Position numbers and translations under genes: made by a program. A DNA stretch of 9,376 nucleotides from an uncultured euryarchaeote (GTDB lineage Archaea; Thermoplasmatota; Poseidoniia; Poseidoniales; Thalassarchaeaceae): NCBI GenBank assembly GCA_937897085.1, contig CALCOR010000140.1, forward strand, positions 1 through 9,376. Direction: 5' to 3'. The notes below the pieces were generated by a model, which was given only the letters and a program-made list of their open reading frames with translations, was not told the DNA's origin and did not search any database. This document shows, piece by piece, positions 1 to 6,364 of this stretch; within the stretch, counting starts at the first letter, position 1; every line of letters begins with the position of its first letter.

Positions 1-1
1 C

Positions 2-244
2 ATCGCCACCGCCTGCGCCAGATCGGTTCCCGAGGAGTGGAGCAAGCAGGTCGAGCCGGGTGGCGTGATCATCGCCCCCATCCAGCGGCGACTCGGGCGC
101 CAGATGCTCGTGAGAATCACCAAGAGGAGTTCCGGACAGGATACACAGAATCTCTGCCCGGTTCGCTTCGTCCCGCTCGTGGACGAACGAGGAGGAGGGC
201 GCAGGGCGTCAGTCTTGGGCAGATTGTTGCGCAGGCGCTCATGA
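2..244 (+). CDS. pcm: Protein-L-isoaspartate O-methyltransferase, C-terminal part (5' end outside window)
   Basis: This is the 3' end of a gene that enters from the left edge: 80 codons in frame 2 and a TGA stop at 242-244. PCMT enzymes use S-adenosylmethionine to methylate abnormal L-isoaspartyl residues in aged cytosolic proteins and so start their repair. The visible part matches the end of the PCMT fold: a segment around VPEEWSKQVEPGGVIIAPI corresponds to the family's 'ip..l..qL.pGG.lv.P' strand-turn, followed by QMLVRITK and the near-terminal strand VRFVPLV. The SAM-binding motif I and the N-terminus lie outside the window. After VPLV there is an extra tail of about 20 residues rich in arginine and glycine, longer than usual. 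The gene ends 1 bp before the convergent stop codon of the CBS-domain gene. The family assignment comes from the pattern of the last domain only, so a related class I methyltransferase is possible but less likely. Confidence 0.8.
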   Translation: MATACARSVPEEWSKQVEPGGVIIAPIQRRLGRQMLVRITKRSSGQDTQNLCPVRFVPLVDERGGGRRASVLGRLLRRRS

Positions 245-245
245 A

Positions 246-677
246 TCACTCGTGCGTCGAGAGTTTGCGGATGGCTGGTTTCGATTCCAGACGAGCGAGC
301 GCCTCGCGGTAATCGTTGGGTGAGAAGTAGCCGCTGAACTCTCCATTCACATCAACCGCTACGACCGCGTGCGGCTGGCGGGCGTTCATCATCTCGATCA
401 TCTCATCGATATCATCGTCGAGTCCGACCTCCATCACGTCACCATCCATGTGCATCCCGCAAGTGTCGGAGTTCACGTCGCTGCCACCGGCAACCGCCAT
501 CAGGATCTGCGCCGGAGAAATGACACCCTTCACCTTGTTATCGTCACCGAGCACGATGAGGATGCCACGACGCAGTTCTACCAACTTCCCAGCCGCATCG
601 GCAAGAGTGTCATCCATCCCTACAGTGTCATGTTCATCGGTGAGCACGAGGTCGCTCACCTGTACGTCGTCAGACAT
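246..677 (-). CDS. Small tandem CBS-domain protein
   Basis: A 143-residue protein made almost entirely of two CBS motifs, at roughly residues 5-65 and 70-130. Each repeat has the expected pattern: a start like 'VSDLVLTDEHDTVGMDDTLADA', a strand such as GILIVLGDDNKVKGVIS or HAVVAVDVNGEFSGYFS, and a closing helix (SPAQIL; SPNDYREAL). CBS pairs form Bateman modules that bind adenosyl ligands (AMP, ATP, SAM) and usually regulate a partner; no catalytic domain is attached here, so it probably acts as a free-standing soluble sensor or regulatory subunit. The protein is very acidic. Two ATG codons are adjacent (680-678 and 677-675); the second is chosen because the Shine-Dalgarno GAGGTG lies 5 nt before it, the spacing also found at rps15 and the 887 gene. 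It is convergent with pcm and divergent from the 887 gene. Ligand and partner cannot be told from sequence. Confidence 0.85.
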   Translation of the reverse strand: MSDDVQVSDLVLTDEHDTVGMDDTLADAAGKLVELRRGILIVLGDDNKVKGVISPAQILMAVAGGSDVNSDTCGMHMDGDVMEVGLDDDIDEMIEMMNARQPHAVVAVDVNGEFSGYFSPNDYREALARLESKPAIRKLSTHE

Positions 678-682
678 CATCG

Positions 683-688
683 CACCTC
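683..688 (-). promoter_or_regulatory. Shine-Dalgarno site of the CBS-domain gene
   Basis: On the minus strand GAGGTG precedes the tandem ATGATG. Spacing is 2 nt to the first ATG and 5 nt to the second. The same GAGGT(G/A)-5 nt-ATG layout occurs at rps15 and at the 887 gene, so the second ATG is favoured. Confidence 0.7.
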
Positions 689-707
689 ACCCACAGACCC
701 TTCTCTC

Positions 708-722
708 CAGTTCTTAGAACTG
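708..722. promoter_or_regulatory. Perfect palindrome CAGTTCT-T-AGAACTG, candidate operator
   Basis: Seven-base arms are perfectly complementary around a single central T. It lies in the intergenic region between two divergent genes, about 30-45 bp upstream of the CBS-domain gene start. A TATA-like stretch on the minus strand (GAATACAA, 723-730) would place transcription start near 700, so the palindrome would sit between TATA and start site, a typical position for a dimeric archaeal repressor. The structure is seen directly; the operator role is inference. Confidence 0.5.
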
Positions 723-730
723 TTGTATTC
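723..730 (-). promoter_or_regulatory. Possible weak TATA element for the CBS-domain gene
   Basis: Minus strand reads GAATACAA, an imperfect match to the archaeal TATA box. With the usual centre near -26 it would give a leader of about 23 nt that contains the GAGGTG site. The match is weak and no start-site data are available. Confidence 0.3.
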
Positions 731-774
731 CCCCTCAGGCACTACCACAACACTAGCCTGTATCGAGAGGGCGA

Positions 775-791
775 GCGGACAAGTGGTCCGC
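775..791. repeat. Inverted repeat GCGGAC-AAGTG-GTCCGC
   Basis: Six-base GC-rich arms with perfect complementarity flank a 5-nt loop, about 96 bp upstream of the ATG at 887. It could be an operator half-site pair or an RNA hairpin in a long leader of the 887 gene. No U-tract follows on either strand, so it does not look like an intrinsic terminator. The rest of the 681-886 intergenic region shows no convincing plus-strand TATA box and no small gene. Confidence 0.4.
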
Positions 792-875
792 GAACGGTGA
801 ATCGTCGCCATTGTGCGCTTTCAGACCTCAACCGACCCGTCGACTTCAAGACAGGTTCAACGCGGCTGCTCTACT

Positions 876-880
876 GAGGT
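876..880 (+). promoter_or_regulatory. Shine-Dalgarno site deciding the start at 887
   Basis: GAGGT directly abuts ATG 881, too close to serve it, but reading GAGGTA it stands 5 nt before ATG 887. This matches the spacing at rps15 and the CBS gene, so 887 is taken as the start. Confidence 0.65.
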
Positions 881-886
881 ATGGTG

Positions 887-2974
887 ATGGGACCTCGACA
901 CGCGGTTCGAGTGGTTCCGCTCGTGCTGTTGCTGATGCTGACAGCAGGATTGCTTCCGCTGACTCCTCTGAGCGGGTCCGCAGACGCCCAGGTAACCTGC
1001 TGTGATGCACACACGTATGACTTCGTACTCATCGAAGCCGGGGACGACGGGAGGCTCTCTCCGTTCGCCGCCGACCTCGGCCAGGAGCAGGAGGCATGGG
1101 TGAATCAGTCCACACCCCAGAGGACCGAGATCGCCAAGTGGCTGGTGTCGGGTATGGTGGCCGGTGACTATCCGGAGAAGGACTGGAGATTCGAATTGTC
1201 CTACGAGGTGGAGAACGCGGCCGGGATGCAGGTCAATGCCACTATCGAGGTGCGCATCGGTGACCGTACCTACGAGGCAGGGACATTGACCAATCCTACT
1301 TATTCCCCGGGAACAGGTACCATCGAGATCGATGTGCCCGTCGATGCGGGCAGAATTCACTCGACCGGTGATGTGCTGATCGTCACCTTCAGCGTCGATA
1401 CGCTGATCTTCAACGCGCCGGGAGATGATGCGGGGGTTCGATTCATCTGGGGTACTGAGGAGAACCGTGGGTTCCTCTCCGTCGAGTTGCCACTGTTCGA
1501 GATGGACTGGCAACCGCCTATTGTCCAAGGGCATGTGGTCCACTTCCCAGTGGTCCTGCGCTCCGGTTTCGGCCAACAGTTGTGGGACAAGGCGTTCGTG
1601 GAGTTCCGCGTCGATGGCATGACGATCAGCACGGTGATCGCCACCACGCACCCAGACGGAGTGCAGGCGATACTCACCTGGCAGGCACCCGCTTCGGCCG
1701 AGGATGGAGTCTACACGGTGAACCTCTCACTCAGGGTTGATTCCGCACAGACGATTCCATTCGATGGTGGTATCCAGATGGCGCTCACCTTCGGCGACAA
1801 CGGGGGGGCGGAGATCGGGATGTTCCCGCCTGCCGAACCACTGCGCAGCGGGGGCTCTGACCTCAGCGTGAACATCAACGCTGAGGTGGACAGCGGCGAC
1901 AGATTACGCCGGATGGTGAGCATCGAGTTCAGCGGCCCTATGGCACAGTGGGTACGCTGGGGACTGGACAACATAGGAAATGACAGCCTCGACAGCATAT
2001 CCATATGGCGCGATGTTTCACCCACCAGTTCCACCGAGGCGGTACGCAACAACCAGCAGATTGACGGCGTCGAAATCCAGGCGCTCGAATCTCACCTCTC
2101 CGGTCGCGCCTCTTACCTGCAGGATTTCCTGTTCGACGGACTGATGCTTGAACCAGAACGGCTTCTGGGTGTACGCCCGGTGGAAGCGGCCGCCTCACCG
2201 AGCGTTCGAATCAACCTGCATGACGAGCGTGGCTTCAGTTCAGAGAGGGTGACCATCACCATCGACCTGCTCGAGAACATTCGTATCAACGAGAAGATGG
2301 TGCTGTTCGACACCTTTGTCCGCGTGCAGCCTTCGGCCACTCCATTCTGGACGGTGGTGGTCATCGAGGCGCATCTGCGCACATCGGCAATGGTGGGATG
2401 TGCCGCCGTCGATGGCATGGGAGTTGACTACACGCACAACAGGGTGCTGGTGACTGAGCGCATCGAGGTCGCAAAGCAGACGCTGACCAGCGACGGTGAA
2501 TTGGGTGACTTCTCGGTGAATTTCGTGTTCGGCAGCGTGGTGCACAGCCCGTTACTGTCGTTCATCGAATCTCTCACCCTGCTTGCGGGGGTGATGTCGT
2601 TCGCCTGGCTGCTGACTCGCGGCAAGTCGCGCACCGGCATCTGGCTCAGCCTTCCTGCGCTGCTCGCAGTCTGGCTGGTCGCCTACATCCTCGCTCTCCC
2701 ACTCCCATTCCTGCTCGGCGCCGTGGGTGCCGCCGGACTGCTGCTGCTCGTCATCGCGTTCGTCACCCCGCGGACTCTCAACGAGGAATCGTTGCTCGAT
2801 GCGCTTGACGCGTTCGCCACCATAATCCCTGGCAGAGGCGGGCGCAAGCGACGTTTGCCGGTGATTCCCGTGGTGGTCTGTCCCGCCTGTTCGATGCGCA
2901 ACCCGGTTGCCAGCGAAGAACGACCCTACCGAATGCCCTGTGGTGGCTGTGGTGCGCGTCTGCGCATCGACTGA
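887..2974 (+). CDS. Secreted-type membrane protein with three C-terminal TM helices and cytoplasmic zinc ribbon
   Basis: A 695-residue protein of unknown function. Residues 1-34 form a Sec signal peptide (Arg-containing n-region, hydrophobic core PLVLLLMLTAGLLPL, likely cleavage after A-D-A34). About 520 extracytoplasmic residues follow, rich in alternating hydrophobic strands typical of beta-sandwich folds, with four N-x-S/T sequons, a vicinal C38-C39 right after the cleavage site, and a lone C505. Three membrane segments lie near 557-577, 583-604 and 605-626. After a basic linker (GRGGRKRR) come CPAC at 665-668 and CGGC at 685-688, a CxxC-x16-CxxC zinc ribbon ending close to the C-terminus. 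An outside N-terminus and three helices put the ribbon in the cytoplasm. The start is set by GAGGT 5 nt upstream; ATG 881 is the alternative. The next gene on the strand begins 17-44 bp later, so the two may be co-transcribed. A surface sensor or structural role is possible, but no named family is recognised. Confidence 0.85.
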   Translation: MGPRHAVRVVPLVLLLMLTAGLLPLTPLSGSADAQVTCCDAHTYDFVLIEAGDDGRLSPFAADLGQEQEAWVNQSTPQRTEIAKWLVSGMVAGDYPEKDWRFELSYEVENAAGMQVNATIEVRIGDRTYEAGTLTNPTYSPGTGTIEIDVPVDAGRIHSTGDVLIVTFSVDTLIFNAPGDDAGVRFIWGTEENRGFLSVELPLFEMDWQPPIVQGHVVHFPVVLRSGFGQQLWDKAFVEFRVDGMTISTVIATTHPDGVQAILTWQAPASAEDGVYTVNLSLRVDSAQTIPFDGGIQMALTFGDNGGAEIGMFPPAEPLRSGGSDLSVNINAEVDSGDRLRRMVSIEFSGPMAQWVRWGLDNIGNDSLDSISIWRDVSPTSSTEAVRNNQQIDGVEIQALESHLSGRASYLQDFLFDGLMLEPERLLGVRPVEAAASPSVRINLHDERGFSSERVTITIDLLENIRINEKMVLFDTFVRVQPSATPFWTVVVIEAHLRTSAMVGCAAVDGMGVDYTHNRVLVTERIEVAKQTLTSDGELGDFSVNFVFGSVVHSPLLSFIESLTLLAGVMSFAWLLTRGKSRTGIWLSLPALLAVWLVAYILALPLPFLLGAVGAAGLLLLVIAFVTPRTLNEESLLDALDAFATIIPGRGGRKRRLPVIPVVVCPACSMRNPVASEERPYRMPCGGCGARLRID

Positions 2975-3018
2975 GGGCCGGCAGAAGGCGTTTGAACCAC
3001 GGCGGGCTGCGGACCACG

Positions 3019-3876
3019 ATGCACTCATTGCTCGAGACCGAACCGTTCCAGAGTCTGGCACCTGTGTTGAGAGCCGCGGCCGGTACACTCAGGACCAACT
3101 CACCGATCACTTTGTGCGCTGAGCCGACGATTGTCGGCGCCCTGGCGCTGGCGCATCTGGAGGCAGCCCTCTTGGATGCAGGGATCGCATACCGAAGACG
3201 CGTTCCACCTCGCGATGGACTGGCGTCATCAGTAATCATCGTCAGCGAGGAATCGCCACAAGTAGAACCGAAACCACTTGAATCCGGACCTTTCAGGTTG
3301 ACCCTCTCCCCTCTCAGCGTGCACGCGCTCTACGGTCATGATGGCAGTTCTCATTCCGGTACTCTGTCACCGGTCGCACAGGCGGCTGCGCTCGCGGCAG
3401 AGATTGCACCGGACGGTAGGCGGGTGCGTATGCTGCGTCCCTGGATGCTCGCTGGGAACTGGCACTCGGATGCACTCGACACCTCGTATGACCCGGTCTA
3501 CAGCAGGTTGCGCGACCATCTGCGAGATGAGGGAGCGTTTCGCGTCGTTCCACTTCCATCGGTGACCGAACCGGATGCAGCTCTTCTACCGACCATCGAT
3601 GGGGAGAGGATGTCCGCCACCAAGGATTCCTGGAGCGGACTCGACGAGCAACAGCGTGCGGAAGCCCTCTCGGAAATCGCTGCACCCGAGGTGTTCAACG
3701 GCTCGCTCGGTACCGCTCGCTTGGAGGAACTGGTCTGGCACCGGCTGGTGGTCTCAAACAGCCCTCGCGACCTGCATTCGCAATTCGCCGCCCTGCAGAC
3801 ACGATTCTCTGGCGACGAGATTGAAGCCGCCAACAGCAGCATCGACCAACTTCTCTCCACGGGAGAGGTGGAGTGA
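3019..3876 (+). CDS. Protein resembling a catalytically degenerate DHH/RecJ-Cdc45-like N-terminal region
   Basis: A 285-residue soluble protein with no signal peptide or membrane segment. Its order of elements resembles the N-terminal DHH domain of archaeal RecJ/GAN proteins: a strand and helix (ITLCAE, 30-35, then GALALAHLEAALLDAG) where active enzymes have the SHxDADG metal site; a strand VIIVSEE (72-78) where DHH is expected; a helix SPVAQAAALAAEI (117-129); and VRMLRPWMLAGNWHSD (136-151), like the 'la.vGa.aD' segment. All metal-binding Asp/His motifs are missing, and there is no recognisable DHHA1 domain, so it would be non-catalytic. Archaeal recJ genes often neighbour rps15, as here, but this one is convergent with rps15 (9-bp gap) rather than in its operon. 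Eukaryotic Cdc45 is a known inactive relative that works in the CMG helicase. Homology is inferred by eye and weak. No Shine-Dalgarno is seen; a TTG at 2992 is an alternative start adding 9 residues. Confidence 0.8.
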   Translation: MHSLLETEPFQSLAPVLRAAAGTLRTNSPITLCAEPTIVGALALAHLEAALLDAGIAYRRRVPPRDGLASSVIIVSEESPQVEPKPLESGPFRLTLSPLSVHALYGHDGSSHSGTLSPVAQAAALAAEIAPDGRRVRMLRPWMLAGNWHSDALDTSYDPVYSRLRDHLRDEGAFRVVPLPSVTEPDAALLPTIDGERMSATKDSWSGLDEQQRAEALSEIAAPEVFNGSLGTARLEELVWHRLVVSNSPRDLHSQFAALQTRFSGDEIEAANSSIDQLLSTGEVE

Positions 3877-3885
3877 ATACCGGAC

Positions 3886-4341
3886 TCAGTCTACGATGAG
3901 GCGAATCTGGTCACGCTTGTAACGCCAGTCTGCCGGAAGCCGACCGGTGCCGATGTGGTAGCGGGCGCTTCGGCGGATCTTCGATTCGGTCAGTTCCAAC
4001 TGCCGACGGTTGTGCAGATCCTTGCGGTTCTGCTCGAGATGGTCGACGAGCCTGAGGGCCTTGCGCATCAGGTTCATCATCTCGTCGGGATATTTCGGAA
4101 TCATGTCATTGTCAACCAGCACGCCAGCCACCCTCTTGTTGAGCAGTAGGCGCACGTTGGGAACAGCATGCTGGTCGCGCAGGATGGTGCCGATCATCGC
4201 TGCTGAATTGCCATCGTCATACAGTTTGCAGATGAGTTGTTCCACCTTCTCCTTGTCCTGCTCAGACCACTCCGGGACCTCGGTTAGCAGCGGCCTTGAG
4301 GAACCTGAGGAACCTTTGCCACTGCTGTGCATCTTCGCCAT
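3886..4341 (-). CDS. rps15: 30S ribosomal protein S15 (archaeal S15p/S13e type)
   Basis: A 151-residue protein, the normal length for archaeal and eukaryotic S15/S13e and much longer than bacterial S15. It starts MAKMHSSGKGSSGSSRP, the conserved archaeal N-terminus, followed by the S13e N-terminal domain (PEWSEQDKEKVEQLICKL, then AAMIGTILRDQHAVPNVRLL) and the S15 helical domain from about residue 75, with the signature DLHNRRQLELTESKIRR and the ending ADWRY. S15 binds the central domain of 16S rRNA early in 30S assembly. It lies 90 bp downstream of arcS on the same strand; a well-spaced GAGGTG Shine-Dalgarno and a possible TATA-like stretch in the gap suggest its own promoter, with or without read-through from arcS. 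It is convergent with the RecJ-like candidate. Confidence 0.97.
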   Translation of the reverse strand: MAKMHSSGKGSSGSSRPLLTEVPEWSEQDKEKVEQLICKLYDDGNSAAMIGTILRDQHAVPNVRLLLNKRVAGVLVDNDMIPKYPDEMMNLMRKALRLVDHLEQNRKDLHNRRQLELTESKIRRSARYHIGTGRLPADWRYKRDQIRLIVD

Positions 4342-4346
4342 GGTCT

Positions 4347-4352
4347 CACCTC
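4347..4352 (-). promoter_or_regulatory. Shine-Dalgarno site of rps15
   Basis: Minus strand GAGGTG followed by 5 nt and the rps15 ATG. It anchors the start at 4341 and serves as the reference spacing for two other genes in the window. Confidence 0.8.
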
Positions 4353-4375
4353 AAGCGACTCGCCGACCTGCTCCC

Positions 4376-4386
4376 CCTTCATAACC
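4376..4386 (-). promoter_or_regulatory. Possible TATA-like element upstream of rps15
   Basis: Minus strand reads GGTTATGAAGG in the 90-bp gap between the arcS stop and rps15. A TATA box centred near 4381 would give transcription start near 4355 and a short leader holding the Shine-Dalgarno. The match to consensus is poor, so this is tentative. Confidence 0.3.
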
Positions 4387-4431
4387 GCTACGCTGCAAGG
4401 ATGCATGCCCCCTCGTGCAGACTATGTCCAC

Positions 4432-6363
4432 TCACAGTCGGTGCTTGGCGCGGGCTAGTCTTCCAGGGGAACCAGAGTACTCCCACGCGGCGGCAAGCGA
4501 GCGGACGGTGCCGAGTAGGTCTCCGTCACGCAGAACCAGCACGTCATCACCGACACGAATGTCCCCCTCGATACTGTCGACCATCGGGCCGAACACGTCA
4601 CCTTTCCAGTCGGGACCAGGCTGCAGGTGTACGCGGCTGAGGGTGTTCGTGTCCGCCAGTAGGGGGAGACTCGCTTTGGCGAAGGCGAAGCGGCCGGCGC
4701 GCGGATGCCATTGCGCGAACTGCTCGTCAGCGACGAATATCTTCCAATCGGGCGGGCGTCCGACCACCTTGGCGTCAGCCAGCCATTCGTCGGTGCCGTG
4801 GTACCAGCGCGACAGCGCACGGAACTTATCGAGCAGATGCTCACGTTCACTCATGCGCTCACCTGAGTGGTATCGCTCTGCAGCGTCCTCGCTGGCCTGC
4901 TGTAGTCGGGCTAGCGCTGCTTCTGACCCGGCTGTATCTCCCTGACGGGTGTCGATGACTTCGACGTCGGCGTCGATGTCGATCCCAGAGTGGTTGATGA
5001 CGAGTTCGTATCCGACGCGAGATACGAGTGCACGAACGAGTCGAGTGATGTCCTCCAGTTCGGATGAGCCCCAGTCACCAGTGACAGGGATGTCGTAATG
5101 TGCAGCCGGCCAGAGGTCCTCGAGCTCCCGTGGAACGAGACCTAGGGGGGCGGTAACCATCACCTCGTGCAGGTTTCTGCGCCTCAGCGAACGGCGGAAA
5201 CGCCAGTGGGAGTTGGACAACCGATACGGTTTGCGTTTGCTGCATGGAAGCAGCACCAGCACCTTCGACTGCGTAGAGGGGGGGGTGTGGTCATCCTCCA
5301 TGCGCTGTATCCAGTCGGCGATTAGCGCGTCGTTGGTACTGGTAGCAGAATTACATCGCCAGCGTCTGCCGTCGGGAACCTTGCGCGCCAGCGGAGGGGA
5401 GGGGAGAAGCGTGAGTGCCTGCTCATCCTCGACTGTCAGCTGCTCGCGCTTCGCCGCGGATTCTCCCAACGAGGCTCTCATCAGGCGGTCGTGGAACCTT
5501 AGATGCTCCACCAACCTCGAACTGTTCAGCGCCCGGCGCTCTACCAGTTCCCGTAGCGTCCCATCCCTGATCGCCTGGCGCACGTTGGCCAATTCATCCA
5601 CCCAAGCCGCGAGTTGCCTATCCATCTCTGTGGATTCCTCAAGGCTGGCATCGGGGCGACGAGGACCTGAGGAGGAGAGCAGCGCACCGGCTGAGGCGGC
5701 CTGCCTGCTCCGTCCGAGGTCGTGCAGATCGACCCCGAACCATGTCAGCAGAGCAAGATTGTCCGGGCCTGACAGCCCGGGGCACCATATCAGCGACACC
5801 GGGTGACGAGTGCGCAACACTGCTAGTGCGCGCACAAGCCGTCCAGGATGCTGCGCCAGTTGCAGCGCATCTGTGAGCACCAGAACACCGGGAATCGTCT
5901 GCGGGTCGGCGAGCACCTCGTCGTGCAGCATCCGTTGCCAGGAGACCGGCATGACCTCCCCCACTCCGGCGCGGGAGAGTCCGGAGTCGGCGGTGGCGAG
6001 CGATGGCGGGAGGGTGTGGCCGAGGGTGACGCGCCATTCAGGAGCAGGGTCCTCGAACGGATGGGCTAGCGGAGCGCGGGCGCGTAGAACGAGTTCAGCT
6101 GGCAGAGAACTGGAATCGTGAGCGGAGACCAACGGCGCCAGAGCCACCGTCAGCGAATCCCCAAGGTCGCTGATGTCGGATTCGGAGGCGATCAGGCAGG
6201 GGGACTGCGCCACTGACGACTTGCGGTCACCCAACGCGATGATGCGTGCGTGGCGCATACGATCCGTGACCGTGCGACCGAGATGCTGTTCTGACACGAT
6301 GCGGGCGACCTGTGCGCTGTAATTGAACGATTCTATAACCGGCGAGCGGCGCGCGCCATGCAT
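4432..6363 (-). CDS. arcS: Archaeosine synthase ArcS (TgtA2)
   Basis: A 643-residue enzyme of archaeosine (G+) biosynthesis, acting on preQ0 at position 15 in the D-loop of archaeal tRNAs, downstream of TgtA. The TGT-like N-terminal half includes GVLVLTDALQLAQHPGRLV (about 159-177), then WCPGLSGPDNLALLTWFGVDLHD, as in the catalytically diverged TGT domain of this family. The diagnostic ArcS motif PCSKRKPYRLSNSHWRF occupies 373-389. A C-terminal PUA RNA-binding domain lies near 580-643 (KGDVFGPMV, IRVGDDVLVL, LLGTVRS). An open frame extends upstream to an ATG at 6468, but that would run through the start of the divergent surface-protein gene; the ATG at 6363 leaves VIESFNYSAQVARIV near the N-terminus, where other ArcS proteins begin. 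A run of eight C (minus strand) encodes T-P-P in the linker just before the catalytic half. No Shine-Dalgarno is seen. The partner radical-SAM protein and TgtA are not in the window. Confidence 0.93.
   Translation of the reverse strand: MHGARRSPVIESFNYSAQVARIVSEQHLGRTVTDRMRHARIIALGDRKSSVAQSPCLIASESDISDLGDSLTVALAPLVSAHDSSSLPAELVLRARAPLAHPFEDPAPEWRVTLGHTLPPSLATADSGLSRAGVGEVMPVSWQRMLHDEVLADPQTIPGVLVLTDALQLAQHPGRLVRALAVLRTRHPVSLIWCPGLSGPDNLALLTWFGVDLHDLGRSRQAASAGALLSSSGPRRPDASLEESTEMDRQLAAWVDELANVRQAIRDGTLRELVERRALNSSRLVEHLRFHDRLMRASLGESAAKREQLTVEDEQALTLLPSPPLARKVPDGRRWRCNSATSTNDALIADWIQRMEDDHTPPSTQSKVLVLLPCSKRKPYRLSNSHWRFRRSLRRRNLHEVMVTAPLGLVPRELEDLWPAAHYDIPVTGDWGSSELEDITRLVRALVSRVGYELVINHSGIDIDADVEVIDTRQGDTAGSEAALARLQQASEDAAERYHSGERMSEREHLLDKFRALSRWYHGTDEWLADAKVVGRPPDWKIFVADEQFAQWHPRAGRFAFAKASLPLLADTNTLSRVHLQPGPDWKGDVFGPMVDSIEGDIRVGDDVLVLRDGDLLGTVRSLAAAWEYSGSPGRLARAKHRL
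5278..5285. repeat. Eight-base G/C homopolymer inside arcS
   Basis: Eight G on the plus strand (eight C in the arcS mRNA) fall in the linker HTPPSTQSK between the TGT-like half and the PCSxxKPY half. The reading frame is intact through it in this sequence. It is the longest homopolymer noticed in the window. Confidence 0.8.
6331..6338 (+). promoter_or_regulatory. TATA box for the divergent surface-protein gene
   Basis: TTCTATAA lies with its centre about 26-28 bp before the A of ATG 6362, exactly the archaeal TATA-to-start distance, so the transcript is predicted to be leaderless with ATG as its first codon. An A/G-rich GAACGA just upstream could act as BRE. The element is inside the coding sequence of arcS (codons for VIESF on the other strand). 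No Shine-Dalgarno precedes this ATG, which agrees with leaderless initiation. Confidence 0.6.
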
Positions 6364-6364
6364 G
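6357..6364. promoter_or_regulatory. CATGCATG palindrome containing both divergent start codons
   Basis: This perfect 8-bp palindrome contains ATG at 6362-6364 (plus strand, in frame with the surface protein) and ATG at 6363-6361 (minus strand, in frame with arcS). The two proposed start codons overlap by 2 bp. The sequence is certain; use of both codons is inferred. Confidence 0.5.

Noticed and set aside
369..800. 143-codon plus-strand frame
   Set aside because: It is the antisense of the CBS-domain gene, whose two repeats are clear; the His-rich product has no recognisable fold.
857..1651. 264-codon open frame on the minus strand
   Set aside because: It lies antisense to the surface protein at 887, has a His/Arg-rich composition typical of shadow frames in GC-rich DNA, and shows no domain.
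1802..1808. Run of seven G in the 887 gene
   Set aside because: The frame is intact on both sides and short G runs are common here (others near 5142, 6885 and 8263); no sign of a frameshift.
2552..3088. 178-codon minus-strand frame across the 2974-3019 junction
   Set aside because: It is antisense to the membrane helices and zinc ribbon of the 887 gene; low-complexity Arg/Glu/Gln content and no family likeness.
4401..4408. ATGCATGC shared between the rps15 upstream gap and the arcS/surface-protein start region
   Set aside because: An 8-bp match in a 9.4-kb window is expected by chance, and the two positions have different relations to the genes.
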